NCBI RefSeq assembly: GCF_963677035.1
Contig: NZ_OY781472.1
Span: forward strand, 3,377,658 to 3,441,657
Reading direction: 5' to 3'
Length of the DNA stretch: 64,000 nt
Source: an uncultured Hyphomonas sp.
GTDB lineage: Bacteria; Pseudomonadota; Alphaproteobacteria; Caulobacterales; Hyphomonadaceae
Shown: positions 53,396-62,779 of the stretch, in pieces
Layout: every line of letters starts with the position of its first letter
Numbering within the stretch: the first letter of the stretch is position 1
Made by a program: the position numbers and the translations under genes
The notes under the pieces: model-generated
The model's database searches: none
Told to the model about the DNA's origin: nothing
What the model saw: the letters and a program-made list of their open reading frames with translations, nothing else

Positions 53396-55162
53396 ATGAA
53401 GCGCCTTAGTATTATTCTGTTTTTTCTGCTGATTGCAGTGGGTGTCTGGGGCTGGTTCAAATTCACCGCCCCGGAAAAGCCGCTGGCGTTGGCAGAACCT
53501 TTGAGGATCAATCAGGGTCTGGTCCTCGGCGGCATCGACGCCAGCAATTCCGATATTCAGGTCTACAATGGCATCCCCTATGCCTCCGCCCGCCGCTGGG
53601 CAGCGCCGGTCGCCCCTCCGCAGTGGGGCGCCATGCCGCGTGACGTGCGATCCTTCGGTCCGGAATGCATCCAGGCCCGAAAGGGTATGGGTGGTTTCGT
53701 CAGCGGGATCATTGATGGCGCGGGCCTGCCCTGGTGGAAACGTTTCGCCGCGAAAAAATATCTGGCCACCCAACCCGCCCCGGCAGAAGCGGAAGATTGC
53801 CTGTTCATCAATGTCCGCACATCGAATGTCGGCAGCGAGACCCTGTTGCCTGTCATGGTCTGGATTCATGGCGGAAGCCACCAGTCGGGCTCAGGCTCCT
53901 CCGAATTCTATCAGGCGAATGCACTTGTCGAGAACGGCGTCGTGCTGGTCACGTTCAATTACAGGCTGGGCCCCTTCGGTTACCTCGCCCATCCTGCGCT
54001 GACCGAGGAAGCCGGCACCTCCGGCAATTATGGCCTGCTGGACCAGGTTGCCGCCCTCCGCTGGGTGCGGGACAATATCCGCTCCTTTGGGGGTGACCCC
54101 GACAATGTCACCATTTTCGGCGAGAGCGCCGGCGCCCAATCCGTCAGTGAGCTGATGGCGACCCCGATGGCCGACGGGCTTTATGACAAAGCCATCCTCG
54201 AAAGCGGCAGCAGCAGCTACAATGCCCGTTATCTTGACAAGGCCCCCCTGCCCGGATCTCGCAGCTCTGAGGCGGTCGGTGAAGAATTCCTCAGCACATT
54301 TGTCGACAAGACGGCCACTGCTGCAGACCTTCGCTCCATCCCGGCAGCCTCCATCGTCACCCGCGCCGAGCAGCGACAGGACCTTGTCGGCAACTTTCTG
54401 CCAACCGTCGACGGCAAGGTCCTGCCCGACACGATCGGCAGCACAATCCGCTCTGGTGACATCCCGAAGGTGCCTGTTCTCGCCGGCTACAATGCCGACG
54501 AGGGCAGCCTGTTCTATAACGGCTTCCAATCCCCCACAGTGCTGGCACGCAATATCAACGGATCTCTGGAAGAGCGGGAACAGCGACTGGCTGAAGTGTT
54601 CGGTGAAAACCCGGCGAAAGCGCTTGAGGCGCTATACGGCATGGACAAGCTTGCGACCTGGGATGAAGGGGCGACCAGCATGCTGGGCGACGACATGTTC
54701 GGCGTTCACATGCGTTTCCTGGGCAAAGCCAATGCCACATCCGGCCATCCGACGTGGATGTACTTTTTTACCCGCGCAACACCGACGCGATCCCAAACGA
54801 TCGGCGCTTATCACGGATCTGAAATCCCCTTCGTATTTGGGTCTGCTCCGCCTCTGCTGCCAATGTCCGACAAGGACGAGAAGCTGGCCGAGACGATGCA
54901 GGCCTACTGGACCAACTTTGCGCGGACCAGCGATCCGAACGGCCCCGGCCTGCCGGAATGGCCCGCCTACGATGCCAACGAGGATGAGTGGCAGGTTCTG
55001 GACCATGAAATCCTCACCGTCGCCGGCGTCCGTGCCCGCAAGCTGGATATTCTGGAAGAGCATTTGATCGACCGGATCGACGCCGTTGACCGCGCAACCT
55101 CTCCTCAGGCGCCCTATGAGGCCACCCTCATGACGACGGTCCCGAAATCAGGCGACGAGTAG
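53396..55162 (+). CDS. Type-B carboxylesterase with N-terminal membrane anchor
   Basis: A 588-residue alpha/beta hydrolase of the carboxylesterase family. The N-terminus MKRLSIILFFLLIAVGVWGW is a membrane anchor or uncleaved signal. The family signatures are EDCLFINVRT, VMVWIHGGSHQSGSG (oxyanion hole) and FGESAGAQS with nucleophile Ser244; the triad His473 lies in YHGSEIPFVFG. It hydrolyses carboxylic esters, substrate unknown. ATG 53396 is chosen over a GTG 33 nt upstream because it gives a normal anchor. The 3' end overlaps the convergent GAF-domain gene by 15 nt. Confidence 0.93.
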   Translation: MKRLSIILFFLLIAVGVWGWFKFTAPEKPLALAEPLRINQGLVLGGIDASNSDIQVYNGIPYASARRWAAPVAPPQWGAMPRDVRSFGPECIQARKGMGGFVSGIIDGAGLPWWKRFAAKKYLATQPAPAEAEDCLFINVRTSNVGSETLLPVMVWIHGGSHQSGSGSSEFYQANALVENGVVLVTFNYRLGPFGYLAHPALTEEAGTSGNYGLLDQVAALRWVRDNIRSFGGDPDNVTIFGESAGAQSVSELMATPMADGLYDKAILESGSSSYNARYLDKAPLPGSRSSEAVGEEFLSTFVDKTATAADLRSIPAASIVTRAEQRQDLVGNFLPTVDGKVLPDTIGSTIRSGDIPKVPVLAGYNADEGSLFYNGFQSPTVLARNINGSLEEREQRLAEVFGENPAKALEALYGMDKLATWDEGATSMLGDDMFGVHMRFLGKANATSGHPTWMYFFTRATPTRSQTIGAYHGSEIPFVFGSAPPLLPMSDKDEKLAETMQAYWTNFARTSDPNGPGLPEWPAYDANEDEWQVLDHEILTVAGVRARKLDILEEHLIDRIDAVDRATSPQAPYEATLMTTVPKSGDE

Positions 55163-55615
55163 AATCTCGCAAATCGCCGCCAGGCCGTCGCGGTCAACGT
55201 CGTCAAAGGCATCCGGCTCAGTGGAATCGATGTCCAGCACGGCGGCCAGCTGCCCGTCCTTGTCGAACACCGGCAGGACGATCTCGGAATTGGTCGCGGA
55301 ATCGCAGGCGATATGCCCCGGGAAAGCATGCACATCGGGCACGATGATCGGCTCTTGCGTCGCAGCCACATGACCGCAGACGCCCCTGCCGAACGGAATT
55401 CGCAGGCAGCCGAGCGTCCCCTGATAAGGGCCAACGACGAGTTCACGCGCCTTCAGCGGGTCCACAACATAGAATCCCGTCCAGAAGAAACGCGGCCGGA
55501 ACGCCTCAGCCAGAATGCAGCTGGCCGTCGCATACCGGGCCGTAACCGAGGTTTCGCCGGATACAACGCTTTCAATTTCCGCTTTCAGGTCGCGATAAAC
55601 CGCCGCCTTGTCCAT
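55148..55615 (-). CDS. Free methionine-R-sulfoxide reductase (GAF domain, fRMsr)
   Basis: A 155-residue single GAF-domain enzyme. The three catalytic cysteines are in place: Cys70, Cys80 and Cys104, in GTLGCLRIPFGRGVCG and HAFPGHIACDSATNSEIVLP, with the same spacing as in the Escherichia coli enzyme. It reduces free methionine-R-sulfoxide using thioredoxin. ATG 55615 has GAGGCG seven bases upstream; a much longer frame upstream is not coding. It is convergent with the carboxylesterase and divergent from the MoxR operon. Confidence 0.93.
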   Translation of the reverse strand: MDKAAVYRDLKAEIESVVSGETSVTARYATASCILAEAFRPRFFWTGFYVVDPLKARELVVGPYQGTLGCLRIPFGRGVCGHVAATQEPIIVPDVHAFPGHIACDSATNSEIVLPVFDKDGQLAAVLDIDSTEPDAFDDVDRDGLAAICEILLVA

Positions 55616-55755
55616 GGTTCGCCTCATCTCTGCCTTGGCTGCGCTATATCGGTTGGCCACACCCGCTTCGCAATAGGGCGTTGAAGCCAGCTGCGACCTC
55701 TGAAATAGTCGGTCGGGGAAGGCTGGCTGTGCAGCTGCCAGCAGAGGAGTATCCG

Positions 55756-56580
55756 GTGCGGTTGAGGTTAAGGACAGGAACTGCCCTTGCGCTCGTCTGC
55801 CTGCTTGCCGGAACCGGTCCTGCAGATGTGGCCTATGCGCAGGAAACAGCCGACCGGAATCCCCCGCCGCACACCGGTTCCGTCGATAACGCCTCAAATG
55901 ACGCGTTTAACGGGGACTATGAATATGATGACGATGACTGGCGCCCGCAGACAGATCTGGATGCCCTCGATCGCGCACATGCCGATTACCTGAAGCGCGG
56001 GGACATGCAGCTCGAGCGCCCCGAATGGGAAGCCGAGCCGCTGAAGCCGGTCGATCCGCCGCCGCGCTGGCTCAAATGGCTGGGCGACCTGCTCAGCGGG
56101 ATGTCACCGCTTTTCCAATTTCTGTTCTACGCCATGATAGCCGCTGTCGTGGCGGGCTTCCTCTACTTTCTGTTCGGCGAGGCCCTCCGGGTGCGTTTCG
56201 GCAGATCCGGCGAAGGCAAAGTCGATCTTGCCGATGATGTCCTCATCGATGTCCGCCCGGACGCGGGCATGGCGCGGGGTCTGCTCGAAGAAGCCGATGC
56301 GCTCGCAAAGGATGGGAAATTTGCCGAAGCCGTCCACCTGCTCCTGTTCCGGTCTATCGAAGACATCCAGACCCGTCTCGAAGGCGGCGTGCCGAAGTCT
56401 CTCACCGCGCGGGAAATCGGCGGTCTGCAGCATCTGCCGGCGCCGGCCAAACGCGGCCTCGGACCAATCATCGTGATTGTTGAGCGGAGCTTCTTTGGCG
56501 GCCGCCCGGTCGATGCGGAAGGATGGCAGGAGGCCCGCGCCTCCTATGAAGACTTCGCCTTCGGTGAGGGCTGGGCATGA
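55756..56580 (+). CDS. DUF4129 domain membrane protein
   Basis: A 274-residue protein, first gene of the MoxR operon. The GTG at 55756 has a strong AGAGGAG 6 nt upstream and gives a signal peptide (RLRLRTGTALALVCLLAG ... AYAQ). One membrane segment near residue 125 (FQFLFYAMIAAVVAGFLYFLF) is followed by the DUF4129 domain, including AVHLLLFRSIEDIQTR and LTAREIGGL. DUF4129 proteins recur beside MoxR, DUF58 and transglutaminase-like genes; their function is not defined. Its stop overlaps the next ATG by 4 nt. Confidence 0.88.
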   Translation: MRLRLRTGTALALVCLLAGTGPADVAYAQETADRNPPPHTGSVDNASNDAFNGDYEYDDDDWRPQTDLDALDRAHADYLKRGDMQLERPEWEAEPLKPVDPPPRWLKWLGDLLSGMSPLFQFLFYAMIAAVVAGFLYFLFGEALRVRFGRSGEGKVDLADDVLIDVRPDAGMARGLLEEADALAKDGKFAEAVHLLLFRSIEDIQTRLEGGVPKSLTAREIGGLQHLPAPAKRGLGPIIVIVERSFFGGRPVDAEGWQEARASYEDFAFGEGWA

Positions 56581-57803
56581 GCGAAACGGCTCAAACCTCC
56601 ACCGCACCATTTGCGGCCCGCACCGTCGCGATCCTGATCGCCGTGGCCGTCTTCTCCTTCGGTGCCATCATGGTGCTCGCCGGATGGTCACCGGAACTGC
56701 AGGACCGGGACCGGGCGGGCGACCACCCGTTTTCCACCTCTGCCATCGGGTATAATGGCATTGTCTGGCTCCTGGAGGCGCAGGGCTATCCGGTCGAAAT
56801 ATCCCGCTTCAAGAGCAATCTGAACGGGCATTACGGGCTGATGGTCCTCACCCTGTCGACGCGTGGCATGAACAAATCCCTGGAGGATTACGAGCTTCAG
56901 GACAATACGCTGATTGTGCTGCCCAAATGGTCCGGCATGGTCGACTGGACCAATCCGTCCCGCCTTAAGGATACAGACCTTGCCTCCGAGGCAGCCATCG
57001 CCAACGCGCTGGAAGCCCTGGGCATCGACGCTGAGGTAAAGCGGACGGACGTGCCAGAGCGGATCTCAACACCGTTCGGCCGGTTGGCGTTGAAACCGGA
57101 CCTGAAACTCCAGCTCCTCCAGTCAGATGACCTGACGCCCATCGTGCAGACCCGCGACGGCACGCTTCTTTCGCAGGTGCCGGGGCGCAGCATCTACATC
57201 CTCGCCGACCCGGACATGATCAATACGTTCGGCCTGGCTGAACGGGAGAATGCCCGCTTCGCAATGCAGATGATCAATTTCATGCGCTACAGCGATGACG
57301 AGCCGATCATCTTCGATGCCACCCTGCATGGCTTCACACGGTCTGAGAACCTTCTGCAGATGATGTTCGATATTCCGTTCCTGGGCGTGACTCTGGTCGC
57401 CCTGGCCACTGCTCTGCTCCTCGGCTGGGCGGCGTCCATCCGGTTCGGGCCGCCTGCCCGCGAAGCCCGCGCGATTGCCCTCGGCAAGCAGGCCCTGGCG
57501 GACAACTCCGCCGGTCTCGTCTCCATGGCGCGCCGGGAGACAAGAATGGCGCCGGGATATCTGTCCCTGATCCGGCGGCGGCTCGCCCGGCAGATCGGCG
57601 CGCCGCGCAACCTCACCGAAGCCCAGCTATCTGAATTGTTCGACCGTCTTGGTCCGGAAGACATGTCCGGCAAGACATTCTCGCAGATCGAAGCCGGTTT
57701 GCGCGGTCCCGCCGCCAGCCGGGAAGACTTGATGCACAAGGCCCGCGACCTCTGGCGTTGGCGCCGCGATATTCTCAGGAGATCCATGAATGACCCCAAG
57801 TGA
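56577..57803 (+). CDS. DUF4350 domain membrane protein
   Basis: A 408-residue protein with a membrane helix near residues 15-35 and a second near 270-290 ([17 protein letters not shown]). The soluble portion between them begins [26 protein letters not shown], the DUF4350 signature, and resembles a class I amidotransferase-like fold. The C-terminal cytoplasmic segment is Arg-rich. Second gene of the operon, overlapping DUF4129 by 4 nt and moxR by 14 nt, with AGGAG inside its own 3' end serving moxR. Confidence 0.86.
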   Translation: MSETAQTSTAPFAARTVAILIAVAVFSFGAIMVLAGWSPELQDRDRAGDHPFSTSAIGYNGIVWLLEAQGYPVEISRFKSNLNGHYGLMVLTLSTRGMNKSLEDYELQDNTLIVLPKWSGMVDWTNPSRLKDTDLASEAAIANALEALGIDAEVKRTDVPERISTPFGRLALKPDLKLQLLQSDDLTPIVQTRDGTLLSQVPGRSIYILADPDMINTFGLAERENARFAMQMINFMRYSDDEPIIFDATLHGFTRSENLLQMMFDIPFLGVTLVALATALLLGWAASIRFGPPAREARAIALGKQALADNSAGLVSMARRETRMAPGYLSLIRRRLARQIGAPRNLTEAQLSELFDRLGPEDMSGKTFSQIEAGLRGPAASREDLMHKARDLWRWRRDILRRSMNDPK

Positions 57804-58746
57804 CATCCGCGATCTGGCGACGCGCATCCGCGGCGAAGTCCGTAAAGCCGTCATCGGCCAGGACACGACGGTGGACCTGCTCCTGACGGCGCTGTTCTCC
57901 TCGGGACATGTCCTGCTGGAAGGGCCGCCTGGCACGGCGAAGACCCTGCTAGCGCAATGCTTCGCCCGGTCCATTTCCCTCGACTTCGGCCGCATTCAGT
58001 TCACACCGGACCTGATGCCCGGCGACGTTCTGGGAACGAATTTGTTCAACTTCCAGACAAATGAGTTCACGCTGACAAAAGGCCCGATCTTCACCGACCT
58101 GCTGCTGGCCGACGAAATCAACCGGACGCCGCCAAAGACACAAGCCGCCCTGCTGGAAGCCATGCAGGAACGCAAGGTGACGATCGACGGGGACGCCTAT
58201 TCCCTGAACGACCGCTTCATGGTGATCGCCACGCAGAACCCGATTGAGCAGCAGGGCACCTATCCCTTGCCGGAGGCGCAGCTGGACCGCTTCCTGTTCA
58301 AGCACACGCTCGACTACCCTTCCCGCGAGGAAGAGTTTGCCATCGTCGCACAGCACGGCACGCGCACCGGCATGAAGACGCCCGCCGCTTTTGGTGTGGA
58401 CTCCGTCATCTCTCATACCGAACTCGATGCGGCGGTCGCCGCCGTTGCTGAAACAAAGGTCCAGGACGATGTGATCGGATATGTCGTCGACATCATCCGG
58501 GCGACGCGCACCTCTCCGGCCCTCGAAACCGGGGCGAGCCCGCGCGCCGCAGCTGCCCTCGCCACCGCAGCCCGCGCCCGCGCGGCACTCGATGGACGCG
58601 ACTTTGTCATTCCGGACGACATCAAGACACTCGCCCTGCCGACACTCCGTCATCGCGTACTCCTTTCGCCCGCAGCCGAGATTGAAGGCCGCACCACCGA
58701 AGAAACCCTCATGGCCATCATCGAACAGACGGCGGCGCCCCGGTGA
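57790..58746 (+). CDS. MoxR-family AAA+ ATPase
   Basis: A 318-residue AAA_3 ATPase. Walker [13 protein letters not shown], Walker [24 protein letters not shown] and sensor [22 protein letters not shown] are canonical MoxR motifs. MoxR ATPases act as chaperones that mature or insert cofactors into partner proteins, often using a von Willebrand-type DUF58 partner, which follows here. AGGAG is 8 nt before ATG 57790. Cytoplasmic. Confidence 0.95.
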   Translation: MTPSDIRDLATRIRGEVRKAVIGQDTTVDLLLTALFSSGHVLLEGPPGTAKTLLAQCFARSISLDFGRIQFTPDLMPGDVLGTNLFNFQTNEFTLTKGPIFTDLLLADEINRTPPKTQAALLEAMQERKVTIDGDAYSLNDRFMVIATQNPIEQQGTYPLPEAQLDRFLFKHTLDYPSREEEFAIVAQHGTRTGMKTPAAFGVDSVISHTELDAAVAAVAETKVQDDVIGYVVDIIRATRTSPALETGASPRAAAALATAARARAALDGRDFVIPDDIKTLALPTLRHRVLLSPAAEIEGRTTEETLMAIIEQTAAPR

Positions 58747-60056
58747 TCTCCCCGACCGCCCGCGCGATCTCTCTGATGCTGCTCGGCTTGCCATTGATGG
58801 TGGGCATCGCTCTGCTGCGTCCGGATCTCTGGACGCTTTCGGCCGGGTGGATCGCGCTGGTCGGCGGGCTTGCCGTTCTGGATGCCATGATCGGCCCGGC
58901 GCTTCGCGCGTTCGAAACGGACATTGATGCCCCGCCCATCCTGTACGCGGGCGACAGCGATCCTCTGCCGGTGACCTTCCGGTTTACGCGCGGCAGTCTT
59001 CCGGCGCGGCTGGAAGTCCAGCTGGAGACCGATGCGCTGCTGGAAGAGGTGCCCACGCGCGGCTTGCGCGGATGGGAAGGAAATGAGCGCCGGTATGAAT
59101 TCACCCTTACGCCACTGCGCCGGGGGACAGCGCGGCTGGTTCGCCTGTGGTGCCGCTGGCAAGGGCCGCTGGGCCTTATCCAGAAGCGGCATATCCGCGA
59201 ACTCGATACAGAGATCGCCGTTACACCCAATATCCGCTGGGTGAAGGACGAAGCCATCCGCCTGTTTTCCCGCGATGCGGAATTCGGGATCAAGACACAG
59301 ATCGAGCGCGGCGACGGCAGCGAGTTCGATGCCCTGCGGGAGTTTGCGGCCGGCATGGACCGGCGCGCCATCGACTGGAAACATTCGGCCCGGCACCGCC
59401 ACCTGCTGGCCAAGGAGTTCCGCACCGAGCGCAACCACAATATCGTCTTCGCCTTCGACACCGGCCGCCTGATGAGCGAGCCGCTGGGCGGTGTTCCCAA
59501 GATCGACCGGGCCATCAATGCGGGCCTCCTGCTCTCCTATGTGTCCCTACGCAATGGCGACCGGACCATGTATTTCGGATTCGATGCAAAACCCGGGCTC
59601 GCCAGCGGGTTCCTCTCCGGGTCCCGCAGTTTTCCCCGGATGCAAAGTCTCGCCGCGCGGCTCGACTATTCGGCCGAGGAATCCAATTACACACTCGCGC
59701 TCTCCACTCTGGCCAGCCAGCTGGAGCGGCGCAGCCTGATCATTATCTTCTCGGATTTTGTCGACACGATCTCTGCCGAACTGATGCTCGAAAATGTCCG
59801 GCGGCTGACCGACCGGCATCTCGTCCTGTTCGCCACCTTCGAAGACGAAGCCCTGTCTTCCATGGCCGACGCCCCGCCGGAAACCACCGAGGATGTTTCC
59901 CGCGCGGTGATCGCCGGCAATCTCCTGTCTGAGCGCGATGTCGTCCTGCGGCGGCTGCAGCGGATGGGCGTGCAGATCATTGAGACCCGGCCGGAACAGT
60001 TCGGCGGTGCGTTGCTGTCGCGATATCTTGAGATCAAGAGGAGGGACATGCTGTGA
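58743..60056 (+). CDS. DUF58 protein (VWA-like MoxR partner)
   Basis: A 437-residue protein with two N-terminal membrane helices (about residues 10-45) and a cytoplasmic DUF58 domain: [33 protein letters not shown], then the VWA-like strand [10 protein letters not shown], in which the MIDAS DxSxS motif is replaced by DTGRL. It starts at GTG 58743, overlapping moxR by 4 nt. It is the expected adaptor or substrate of the MoxR ATPase. Confidence 0.92.
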   Translation: MISPTARAISLMLLGLPLMVGIALLRPDLWTLSAGWIALVGGLAVLDAMIGPALRAFETDIDAPPILYAGDSDPLPVTFRFTRGSLPARLEVQLETDALLEEVPTRGLRGWEGNERRYEFTLTPLRRGTARLVRLWCRWQGPLGLIQKRHIRELDTEIAVTPNIRWVKDEAIRLFSRDAEFGIKTQIERGDGSEFDALREFAAGMDRRAIDWKHSARHRHLLAKEFRTERNHNIVFAFDTGRLMSEPLGGVPKIDRAINAGLLLSYVSLRNGDRTMYFGFDAKPGLASGFLSGSRSFPRMQSLAARLDYSAEESNYTLALSTLASQLERRSLIIIFSDFVDTISAELMLENVRRLTDRHLVLFATFEDEALSSMADAPPETTEDVSRAVIAGNLLSERDVVLRRLQRMGVQIIETRPEQFGGALLSRYLEIKRRDML

Positions 60057-61054
60057 GCGACATGCTGAAGTCCTACCGCTTCCGCGAGGAGCGCGAGACT
60101 GACTGGCGCAAGCTGGACCTGATCCTCACCCGCGCCGAAAATTCCGGCGTGAAGGCGCTCTCGGATGAAGACATGATGGCGCTGCCGCACCTTTACCGGC
60201 AGGCAGTCTCTTCCCTCTCGGTCGCGCGCTCCATTTCGCTGGACCAGAACGTCATCACCTATCTGGAAGGTCTCTGCACGCGAGCCTATTTTTATGTCTA
60301 TGGCGCCCGCACCTCTATGGGCGAACGGATGGCGCAGTTCATGCGCGTGGACTGGCCGGAGGCCGTGCGCGGGGCGGTCCTCTACACCATCCTCGCGGCG
60401 CTCTTCCTGTTCGGCGGCGCGGCGCTTGCCTTCTTCCTCTGCCTGCAGGACATGGACTGGTACTGGACCATTCATGGCCAGAGCTTCGGCGAGATCCGCA
60501 CTCCGGATGCGACTGTGGAACAACTCCGCTCCACCATCTACACCGAGCCCGGAGAGGTCGGGCAGGACCAGCTGACCGCCTTTGCGGGCTTCCTGTTCAA
60601 TAACAACGCCCAGATCGCGCTGTTCGCCTTTGCGCTCGGCTTTGCCTTCGGCATTCCGACAGCCTGGCTGCTGGCCTGGAACGGGATCATTCTGGGGTCC
60701 ATGTATGCCGTCTTCTGGGACAAGGGGCTTGGCTATGAGTTCACGGGCTGGCTGCTGATCCATGGGGTCACCGAATTGTTTGCGATCGTACTGGCGGGCG
60801 CGGGCGGCTTCGTGATCGGCGGCGCGGTGGCGTTTCCGGGCCGCAAGTCCCGCCTCGCTTCGGCACGGGAGTCCGGGCAAAAGGCGGCGACCATTGCCAT
60901 GGGCTGCGTGGTCATGCTGATCATCGCGGCCATCCTGGAAAGCTTCGGGCGCCAGTTGATCAATTCCGACGCGATCCGCTACACGATTGCTGCCACGACG
61001 GCAGTGATCTGGCTGGCCTATTTCTATCTTCCCCGCCGGAGGCCCGGCGCATGA
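60053..61054 (+). CDS. Stage II sporulation protein M (SpoIIM)-family membrane protein
   Basis: A 333-residue protein with a cytoplasmic N-terminal about 105 residues and six or so membrane segments thereafter, including GAVLYTILAALFLFGGAAL and the conserved NNAQIALFAFALGFAFGIPT. SpoIIM-family proteins in non-sporulating bacteria commonly sit in MoxR/DUF58 operons; the sporulation name is historical. It starts at GTG 60053 with AGGAGG about 8 nt upstream, overlapping DUF58 by 4 nt and the RDD gene by 4 nt. Confidence 0.9.
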   Translation: MSDMLKSYRFREERETDWRKLDLILTRAENSGVKALSDEDMMALPHLYRQAVSSLSVARSISLDQNVITYLEGLCTRAYFYVYGARTSMGERMAQFMRVDWPEAVRGAVLYTILAALFLFGGAALAFFLCLQDMDWYWTIHGQSFGEIRTPDATVEQLRSTIYTEPGEVGQDQLTAFAGFLFNNNAQIALFAFALGFAFGIPTAWLLAWNGIILGSMYAVFWDKGLGYEFTGWLLIHGVTELFAIVLAGAGGFVIGGAVAFPGRKSRLASARESGQKAATIAMGCVVMLIIAAILESFGRQLINSDAIRYTIAATTAVIWLAYFYLPRRRPGA

Positions 61055-61992
61055 CCGCTCAGGCCGTCCCCTCCGAACGCCAGATGAACATCGAGGCCGC
61101 CCGCCGGCGCCGTGCACGCATGGCGGAGGAGAAGCGCCTCAACAAGATGGTACGCGTGCTGGTGACGCCGGAAGGCGCACAGCTGCACCTGAAGCTGGCC
61201 ACCGTGGCAGAACGGGCCGGTGCCTTTGCCATGGATGTCGCCATCCAGTGGGCCATCGTCATCGCCACCTTGCTGGGTCTCTCCTTCGGTGCGTCCTCCA
61301 TGGGCATTGAGAATGTGAATATCGCCTTTGCCTTCTGGCTGGTCTTCTATTTCTTCGTACGGAACTTCTATTACATCTTCTTCGAGATCAGCCGGAAAGC
61401 CGCCACGCCGGGCAAGCGGGCCCTGGGTCTGCGCGTTGCAGCACGCGATGGCGGGCGGCTGACGGCCAATGCCGTGCTGGCCCGAAACTTCACGCGGGAG
61501 GTGGAGATCGGCCTGCCGATCCAGTTCCTGCTGATGGGCGGAGACCAGCTGAGCGCCTGGATTGCGCTATTCGGCCTGCTCTGGTCCGGCGTGTTCCTGT
61601 TCTTCCCGCTGTTCAACAAGGACAAGCTGCGCGTGGGAGACCTGATCGCCGGCACCTGGGTGATCAAGGCACCGAAGGTCAAACTGATGACCGATATTGC
61701 CGAAGTGGTTGTCACGGCGCCGCACAGCAACCTGTTCGCCTTCACGCCGCAGCAAGCGGACGCCTATGGCATACACGAACTGCACGTGCTGGAAGATGTG
61801 CTGCGCAACTCCACCGGCGATATCAAACAGCAGGTCGCCGAGCGGATCCGTACAAAGATCGGCTGGACGGTACAACCCGGCCAAACCGACATCGCATTCC
61901 TTGAAGCCTATTACGCCGCCCTGCGCCGGCGGCTGGAGCAGCGCATGCTGATGGGTGACCGGAAGTCCGACAAATACGACGTGCGGCATTAG
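61051..61992 (+). CDS. RDD-family membrane protein
   Basis: A 313-residue protein. The RDD domain starts near residue 50 (VAERAGAFAMDVAIQW, with the Arg replaced by the AGAFAMD context) and includes three membrane segments and GKRALGLRVAARDGGRL. A long soluble C-terminal tail (residues about 205-313) has no family I recognise. It is the sixth and last gene of the operon, followed by no clear terminator. Function unknown; likely an envelope partner of the SpoIIM-like protein. Confidence 0.88.
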   Translation: MTAQAVPSERQMNIEAARRRRARMAEEKRLNKMVRVLVTPEGAQLHLKLATVAERAGAFAMDVAIQWAIVIATLLGLSFGASSMGIENVNIAFAFWLVFYFFVRNFYYIFFEISRKAATPGKRALGLRVAARDGGRLTANAVLARNFTREVEIGLPIQFLLMGGDQLSAWIALFGLLWSGVFLFFPLFNKDKLRVGDLIAGTWVIKAPKVKLMTDIAEVVVTAPHSNLFAFTPQQADAYGIHELHVLEDVLRNSTGDIKQQVAERIRTKIGWTVQPGQTDIAFLEAYYAALRRRLEQRMLMGDRKSDKYDVRH

Positions 61993-62055
61993 CCCCAGCA
62001 CGTCCGCCCGGACACGCCCTCGGCGCTCCGGCAAAAGACCTGATTGTGGGAAAGC

Positions 62056-62655
62056 TCAGCTCGTGTCGGCGAGTGGCCAGTCGCGCAGGGCTTCGATCAG
62101 CTGAACGGTGAGACCGCCGGAAACGATGCCAAGCGCGGCGGGCATGGCGTGCGTCCGGGGGACTGGCACGATATAGGGCCGGGCTTCGCCTGCAGCCTTC
62201 CAACGCTGGATCGTGCGCGCCAGACATTTCGCGCGGCGTTTGCAGAATTTCAGCGTCTCCAGCATGGCCTCCCAGCGGGCGATCAGCGGCGCAGCGGGCA
62301 CAGGCCCGCGCGTCGGCACCGTGATCGGACCATGCAGGAAATCCGGGGTTTCGCCCGCAGGCATCGGCAGGACGGAAAAGAACGCCTTGCGCGCGTCCGG
62401 TTCGCCTTCGGCTTTTTCGAAATAATTGCTTCCCGTACGCGGTTTCACCGGCGCCAGCTCCACCTGCAGGGCCAGCAGGAAGATCAGACGGCGGAGCAGA
62501 ATGGCGAGCCGCTTCAGATCCGCCGAGACGCGGCGCTTGACCGTCTTGGGGATCCGTTCCGGATATCTGAACAGACCGGCCTTCACGCCGGTCTGGGCCA
62601 CAGCAAGGGCGATGATGTTGTAAGCCTGTGTGAGGAACCCGGTGGAATATGTCAT
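62056..62655 (-). CDS. Uncharacterised protein
   Basis: A 199-residue protein that I do not recognise. It starts MTYSTGFLTQAYNIIALA with a modest hydrophobic stretch and is rich in Arg/Lys-containing helices (RRVSADLKRLAILLRRLIFLLAL) with a proline-rich middle and ends ALRDWPLADTS. ATG 62655 has no good ribosome binding site; a GTG at 62703 with GGGAGGAA further upstream would add 16 residues. It is convergent with the RDD gene and 124 nt from the peptidase gene. Coding is supported by length and lack of a better frame. Confidence 0.6.
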   Translation of the reverse strand: MTYSTGFLTQAYNIIALAVAQTGVKAGLFRYPERIPKTVKRRVSADLKRLAILLRRLIFLLALQVELAPVKPRTGSNYFEKAEGEPDARKAFFSVLPMPAGETPDFLHGPITVPTRGPVPAAPLIARWEAMLETLKFCKRRAKCLARTIQRWKAAGEARPYIVPVPRTHAMPAALGIVSGGLTVQLIEALRDWPLADTS

Positions 62656-62779
62656 GCCGGGAAGGTTGGCATGTGGACTTATCGGGTGGATTGAACGGGG
62701 CACGAGCCCCCATTTCCTCCCGGATATATTGGAGTTCCGCCGGGCCGGTTGGCGGATTGGCCCGGATCAATCCACCCGC

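Noticed and set aside
59687..61117. A 476-codon open frame antisense to the DUF58 and SpoIIM-like genes
   Set aside because: It spans two overlapping, well-supported genes and shows no motif of its own.
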